Assembly (NCBI GenBank): GCA_021798375.1
Contig: JAJZHU010000066.1
Location: 1 to 10,211, forward strand
Direction of reading: 5' to 3'
Length of the DNA: 10,211 nt
DNA from: Pseudomonadota bacterium
GTDB lineage: Bacteria > Pseudomonadota > Alphaproteobacteria > Acetobacterales > Acetobacteraceae
The translations under genes and the position numbers were made by a program. The notes below the pieces were generated by a model. That model had not been told where the DNA came from. It did not search any database and saw only the letters and a list, made by a program, of their open reading frames with translations. Position 1 is the first letter of the stretch, and each line of letters opens with the position of its first letter. This document shows positions 7,282 to 10,211 of this stretch, in pieces.

Positions 7282-7308
7282 TTAGCGGCAGGGGGAGAAA
7301 GAATGTTT
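7282..7308 (-). promoter_or_regulatory. Possible sigma28 (FliA)-like promoter upstream of flhF
   Basis: On the minus strand GCCGCTAA (7289-7282) differs by one base from the sigma28 -10 consensus GCCGATAA, and AAACATTC (7308-7301) sits exactly 11 bases upstream, where TAAAGTTT is expected, with about half the bases matching. It lies 36 bases before the flhF start. The -35 match is poor and such octamers occur by chance in GC-rich DNA, so this is only a candidate. A separate ATTATAA (7260-7254) is too near the start codon to judge. Confidence 0.2.
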
Positions 7309-7320
7309 TTCAACGAGATG

Positions 7321-7346
7321 GATGGGTGAGCGAAGCGCCACCCATC
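7321..7346. repeat. REP-like hairpin (GATGGGTG...CACCCATC)
   Basis: Perfect 8-base arms, GATGGGTG at 7321-7328 and CACCCATC at 7339-7346, enclose AGCGAAGCGC, which itself contains the compact GCGAAGC mini-hairpin sequence. The GATGGGT...GCGAAGCG...ACCCATC layout resembles a REP-type repeat that I know to be scattered in many proteobacterial genomes. It lies 16 bases beyond the stop of the PRC-barrel remnant. There is no T-tract on either side, so I do not call it an intrinsic terminator. Only one copy is present in this window. Confidence 0.6.
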
Positions 7347-7361
7347 GCTATATCGCCGGGA

Positions 7362-7648
7362 TCATTCATAATGGTGGTGAAATTGCTTTTCATAGCTGGC
7401 ATCGATCGGGATTGATGCGTCGTAAGGCGGGCTGTCCTTCACCCTCTGACGGGCGATTTTGATTTCAACCGACCGCTGCGTCCAATCGATCGATTTCACC
7501 GATTTGGACGAAATCAGCACTTTTTTCCAGGCCACCAATTATTGGTGTCCACAACAAGATAATCGATGTGCCAACTGGCGTCTCGCACCAGAAAATCCTC
7601 GACGTGGCCGATATCGCCGTCGGTGGCGCCGATATGGTATACGGCGGC
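7362..7648 (-). pseudogene. PRC-barrel domain gene remnant, 5' truncated, with a -1 frame change
   Basis: Read on the minus strand, 7648-7514 encodes AAVYHIGATDGDIGHVEDF, then LVRDASWHIDYLVVDTNNWW and PGKKC before a stop. Moving to the -1 frame at 7520 continues as VLISSKSVKSIDWTQRSVEI, KIARQRVKDSPPYDASIPID and ASYEKQFHHHYE to a stop at 7364-7362. Joined, this is a complete PRC-barrel domain; the end resembles the second domain of two-domain PRC proteins of Rhizobiales/Rhodospirillales. The first domain and any start codon are missing: the homology begins right at the flhA stop codon (7650-7652), and the only in-frame ATG upstream (7738) lies inside flhA. PRC barrels bind partners or small molecules and are not known as flagellar parts. 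The frame change sits at six A bases in A_AAA_AAG. A single lost A explains it; a sequencing error or programmed frameshifting are alternatives. Confidence 0.82.
7479..7526 (-). promoter_or_regulatory. Possible -1 frameshift site: A_AAA_AAG plus downstream stem-loop
   Basis: The heptamer A AAA AAG (7526-7520, minus strand) is in the correct phase: zero-frame codons are GGA AAA AAG TGC TGA, so the stop follows two codons later, and slipping back one base continues the PRC-barrel domain with GTG CTG ATT. The same heptamer serves in E. coli dnaX. After a 9-base spacer, CGTCCAA (7510-7504) pairs with TTGGACG (7485-7479); with one bulged A at 7503, TCG (7502-7500) extends it to CGA (7488-7486), giving 10 bp around an 11-base loop. 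No clear upstream Shine-Dalgarno-like stimulator is seen. The host gene lacks a start, so function is doubtful. Confidence 0.25.
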
Positions 7649-7649
7649 T

Positions 7650-9728
7650 TTAAATCGTTGCCACCGTTCTGATGCGTGCGCGCGGAAAGATTTCCGATTG
7701 CGACAACACCGGCGTTGCGGGCCGGATGCGTTCGACAATGGCGCGCACGTGAAAGCGAATGCCGGACGAGGTGAGCAGCACGGGGGATTCGCTGCCGTGT
7801 TGATCGAACGCCTGACGCAGGCGTTGCATGAAATCGGCGAGGCGGGTGGGGGGCATGGCGAGTTGGCGATCTTCCAGCGGGCCGACCAGGCATTCGGCGA
7901 TGGTGGCCTCCCATTCGGGCGACAATGTGATGAGCGGGATATAACCGCCCGCGTTTTGGTGGCTGTCGCTGATTTGGCGGGCGAGGCGGTTGCGCACCAG
8001 CCCGACGATGCCGGGGATGGCGCGGGCGTTGATGGCGCAGGCTTCCTGGATGCCTTCGAGGATGGTGGAAAGGTCGCGGATCGAGACGCGCTCGGCCAGC
8101 AATGCTTGCAAAACGCGCTGCACGCCGCCGACCGAGATTTGCGAAGGTATTAGATCCGTAATGAGCTTTTGCTGTTCGCGCGGCAGATCATCGAGCAATT
8201 TTTGGGTTTCGGCGTAAGACAGCAATTCGGCCATGGTTTCGCGCACCACTTCGGTGAGATGGGTGGTGAGCACCGACGCCGGATCGACCACGGTGCAGCC
8301 CTTGACGGTGGCCTCTTCCTTGAGCGTGGGGTCGATCCACAGCGCCTTGAGGCCGAAGGCGGGCTCGACCGTGGCCTCGCCCGCGATGGGGGGCATGTTG
8401 CCGCGCGGGTCCATCGCCAATAATTTGGTGGGGCGGAGTTCGCCCTTGGCGGCCTCGATTTCCTTGACGCGGATGGAGTAGGCATCGGCCGCCAGCGCCA
8501 TATTGTCCTGGATGCGCACGGGCGGCAGCACAAAGCCCATCTCGCCGGCGATCGCGCGGCGCAGGCTGCGGATCTGGTCGGTCAGGCGCGAGGTTCCGCC
8601 GCCCGCCAGCGACAATAATCCATAGCCGAGTTCAAGCCGGATCATGTCGATGCGCAGACTATCGGCGATGGGCGGTTCGGCGGTGGGATTGGGCGCCGCC
8701 GCCGTGGGTTTGTCGTCTTCGCCGGGTGGTGGCGGCGGGTTCCTAAAGCGCACCCAGGCGCCGCCGCCGGCGAGTGCGGCAAGGCCCAGAAAGGGCAGCA
8801 TCGGCAGGCCGGGGAGCAGCGAGAGCATGGCGGCGGCGGCGGCGGCCATTGCCAGGGGTTTGTGGCTGCCGCCCAATTGGCGGATCAGGGCGCGGTCGGC
8901 CGGGCCTTCGACGCCGCCTTTGGTGACCACGATGCCGGCGGCGGTGGAAACCAGCAATGACGGAATTTGCGTGACCAGACCATCACCGATGGTAAGCGTG
9001 GTGTAATTCTGGATGGCGTCGTTGATGTCCATGCCGTGGCGCAGCAGGCCGATCGCCAGACCGCCGATGATGTTGATTGATGTGATGATGAGCCCGGCGA
9101 CGGCATCGCCGCGGACAAATTTGGCGGCGCCATCCATCGCGCCGTAAAAGGAGGATTCTTCTTCCAGTTCGCGGCGGCGGCGGCGTCCGGTGGCTTCGTT
9201 GATCATCCCGGACGACATTTCGGCGTCGATGGCCATTTGTTTGCCCGGCATGGCATCCAGGCTGAAGCGGGCGGCAACTTCGGCGATGCGGCCGGAACCT
9301 TTGGTGATGACCATGAAATTTACCACCAGCAGGATGGAAAACAGGATGATGCCGATCACCACATCGCCGCCCATCAGAAAGCCGCCGAAGGCCGAGACGA
9401 CGTGGCCCGCGGCCAGAACGCCTTCGTTGCCGTGACTGAGGATCAGCCGGGTGGTGGCGACATTGAGCGAAAGTCGCAACAATGTTGTGAGAAGCAGTAA
9501 GGTTGGAAAGCTGGTGAAATCGAGCGGGCGGTGTAAAAATAGCGCCACCATCAACACCAACACCGAGGCAGTGACCGACGTGGCGAGCCCGAGATCGAGC
9601 AAGGCGGGCGGCAGCGGCAGGATCAGCACGGTGAGCAACGCGACGACGCCGATGGCGAGCCCGATATCGGAATTGGGCGCGTAGCGTTTGATCTGCTGGT
9701 TGAGTTGAGAAAGATCCATGCCTGCCAT
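7650..9728 (-). CDS. flhA: FlhA, flagellar type III export gate protein
   Basis: Inner-membrane core of the flagellar export apparatus; its cytosolic domain forms the ring that receives chaperone-substrate complexes. The 692-residue protein has about eight membrane helices within residues 21-325 and the FHIPEP signature loop after helix 4 (ITKGSGRIAEVAARFSLDAM at 141-160, then PGKQMAIDAEMSSG, FYGAMDGAAKFVRGDA at 194-209). A Pro-rich linker with five prolines (331-335) leads to the cytosolic domain (about 350-692), ending in the family-typical RAIVERIRPATPVLSQSEIFPRARIRTV. Length is normal. The start at 9728 lies 6 bases after the flbD stop; the ATG at 9719 (MDLSQLNQQ) is an equally possible start, and neither has a strong ribosome site. 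The gene forms an operon with flbD. Confidence 0.97.
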   Translation of the reverse strand: MAGMDLSQLNQQIKRYAPNSDIGLAIGVVALLTVLILPLPPALLDLGLATSVTASVLVLMVALFLHRPLDFTSFPTLLLLTTLLRLSLNVATTRLILSHGNEGVLAAGHVVSAFGGFLMGGDVVIGIILFSILLVVNFMVITKGSGRIAEVAARFSLDAMPGKQMAIDAEMSSGMINEATGRRRRRELEEESSFYGAMDGAAKFVRGDAVAGLIITSINIIGGLAIGLLRHGMDINDAIQNYTTLTIGDGLVTQIPSLLVSTAAGIVVTKGGVEGPADRALIRQLGGSHKPLAMAAAAAAMLSLLPGLPMLPFLGLAALAGGGAWVRFRNPPPPPGEDDKPTAAAPNPTAEPPIADSLRIDMIRLELGYGLLSLAGGGTSRLTDQIRSLRRAIAGEMGFVLPPVRIQDNMALAADAYSIRVKEIEAAKGELRPTKLLAMDPRGNMPPIAGEATVEPAFGLKALWIDPTLKEEATVKGCTVVDPASVLTTHLTEVVRETMAELLSYAETQKLLDDLPREQQKLITDLIPSQISVGGVQRVLQALLAERVSIRDLSTILEGIQEACAINARAIPGIVGLVRNRLARQISDSHQNAGGYIPLITLSPEWEATIAECLVGPLEDRQLAMPPTRLADFMQRLRQAFDQHGSESPVLLTSSGIRFHVRAIVERIRPATPVLSQSEIFPRARIRTVATI

Positions 9729-9734
9729 ATGACG

Positions 9735-10211
9735 TTACGCCGCAACGCCGGCTTGGGGGGGAGGAACGGCGAGGCCTTGGGCGGAATAATCTCGCAATTT
9801 ATTGCGCAGCGCGCGAATGGAAATGCCCAGGATGGTGGCGGCGTGGGTGCGATTGCCGAAGGTGTGACCAAGGGTTTGCAAAATCAGGTCGCGTTCGACT
9901 TCGTCCATGGTGCGCGGGGCAAACATCTGGTTGTTGCCGAGGGTTGGGGAAGCAGGGGCCACGCCGGTTATTTCGATGGCATCGGCGCCAATTTCGGAGC
10001 CGGATGCGAGCAGCACGGCGCGGTGGATGGTGTTTTCAAGTTCGCGCACATTGCCGCGCCAGGCGCCGGCGAGAAGGCGCGCGCGGGCATCATTGCCAAG
10101 AGGACGAAAAGATATACCGTTGATTTGGGCATAGTGACGGGTAAAATGTTCCGCCAGCGGAATGATATCGCCGGGGCGCTCGGCCAGATCGGGGATGCGG
10201 AGGCTGACGAC
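9735..10211 (-). CDS. flbD: FlbD-like sigma54-dependent flagellar regulator, C-terminal part (5' end off the window)
   Basis: NtrC-family activator of late flagellar promoters. The 158 visible residues enter from the window edge inside the AAA+ domain: VVSLRIPDLAERPGDIIPLA (1-20, the usual VVSLRLPPLRERPEDI pattern), then LLAGAWRGNVRELENTIHRA (46-65, sensor-type GNVRELEN), a linker with few features (about 70-100), and a Fis-type helix-turn-helix (about 103-142: ERDLILQTLGHTFGNRTHAA, then TILGISIRALRNKLRDY). The NRTHAA-ILGISIR-LRNKL core is characteristic of FlbD, and flhA directly downstream agrees. The GTG at 10049 is an internal Val codon, not a start. FlbD could also be annotated as a generic sigma54 regulator, but the context favours FlbD. 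Confidence 0.92.
   Translation of the reverse strand, partial: VVSLRIPDLAERPGDIIPLAEHFTRHYAQINGISFRPLGNDARARLLAGAWRGNVRELENTIHRAVLLASGSEIGADAIEITGVAPASPTLGNNQMFAPRTMDEVERDLILQTLGHTFGNRTHAATILGISIRALRNKLRDYSAQGLAVPPPQAGVAA

Noticed and set aside
7514..7738. Intact PRC-barrel gene starting at the ATG at 7738
   Set aside because: The first 30 codons lie out of frame inside the conserved flhA C-terminus and show no PRC homology; the zero-frame product stops in mid-domain.
7465..7914. Minus-strand frame of 149 codons overlapping the flhA end and the PRC remnant
   Set aside because: It is in neither the flhA frame nor the PRC-barrel frame, and its translation has no recognisable pattern.
1..10211. 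CRISPR array, tRNA or rRNA genes, transposase genes, prophage genes
   Set aside because: No regular direct repeats with spacers, no tRNA-like cloverleaf with a GGTTCGAATCC-type arm, no rRNA signature and no transposase or phage protein were seen.

Overview
The window reads as chromosomal DNA of a flagellated alphaproteobacterium. The evidence is the FlbD-type sigma54 activator next to flhA, a compact flhF-flhG pair, a remnant of a PRC-barrel gene of a kind common in Rhizobiales/Rhodospirillales, and CTAGAGC-bounded palindromic intergenic repeats. A Rhodospirillales/Acetobacterales-like host is my best guess from gene style and high GC, but no 16S or marker gene is present to prove it.

Left half (1-4607, + strand): a tightly packed efflux operon. 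A FUSC-family inner-membrane transporter (5' end off the window), a small DUF1656/AaeX-like membrane protein, a HlyD/AaeA-like membrane fusion protein and a NodT-type outer-membrane lipoprotein are joined by three consecutive ATGA start/stop overlaps (1290-1293, 1505-1508, 2422-2425). Together they can form a complete tripartite pump across both membranes, of the AaeAB type (aromatic acids or similar small molecules). An unrecognised exported protein of 255 residues follows 14 bases later and is probably co-transcribed.

Middle (4608-5014): the intergenic space between two converging gene sets. It has no convincing gene, but holds a composite palindromic repeat (about 4801-4917).

Right half (5015-10211, - strand, so read right to left): a flagellar block. 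It runs flbD (C-terminal part only, 5' end off the window), flhA (export-gate protein), a 403-base interruption, flhF (SRP-type GTPase), flhG/fleN (MinD-like ATPase) and a small exported SGNH-hydrolase-like protein. FlbD would drive late flagellar promoters, FlhA feeds the flagellar type III secretion channel, and FlhF/FlhG set flagellar position and number.

The most interesting stretch is the interruption between flhA and flhF. It contains an unannotated remnant of a PRC-barrel gene (7362-7648, - strand), cut off at its 5' end right at the flhA stop codon and split into two frames. The frame change lies exactly at an in-frame A_AAA_AAG heptamer, followed nine bases later by a potential 10-bp stem-loop. 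Decay by a one-base deletion is the simplest explanation, but the layout matches a -1 programmed frameshift site and deserves a check. A REP-like hairpin lies just beyond it. I see no wholly new multi-gene system in the window.
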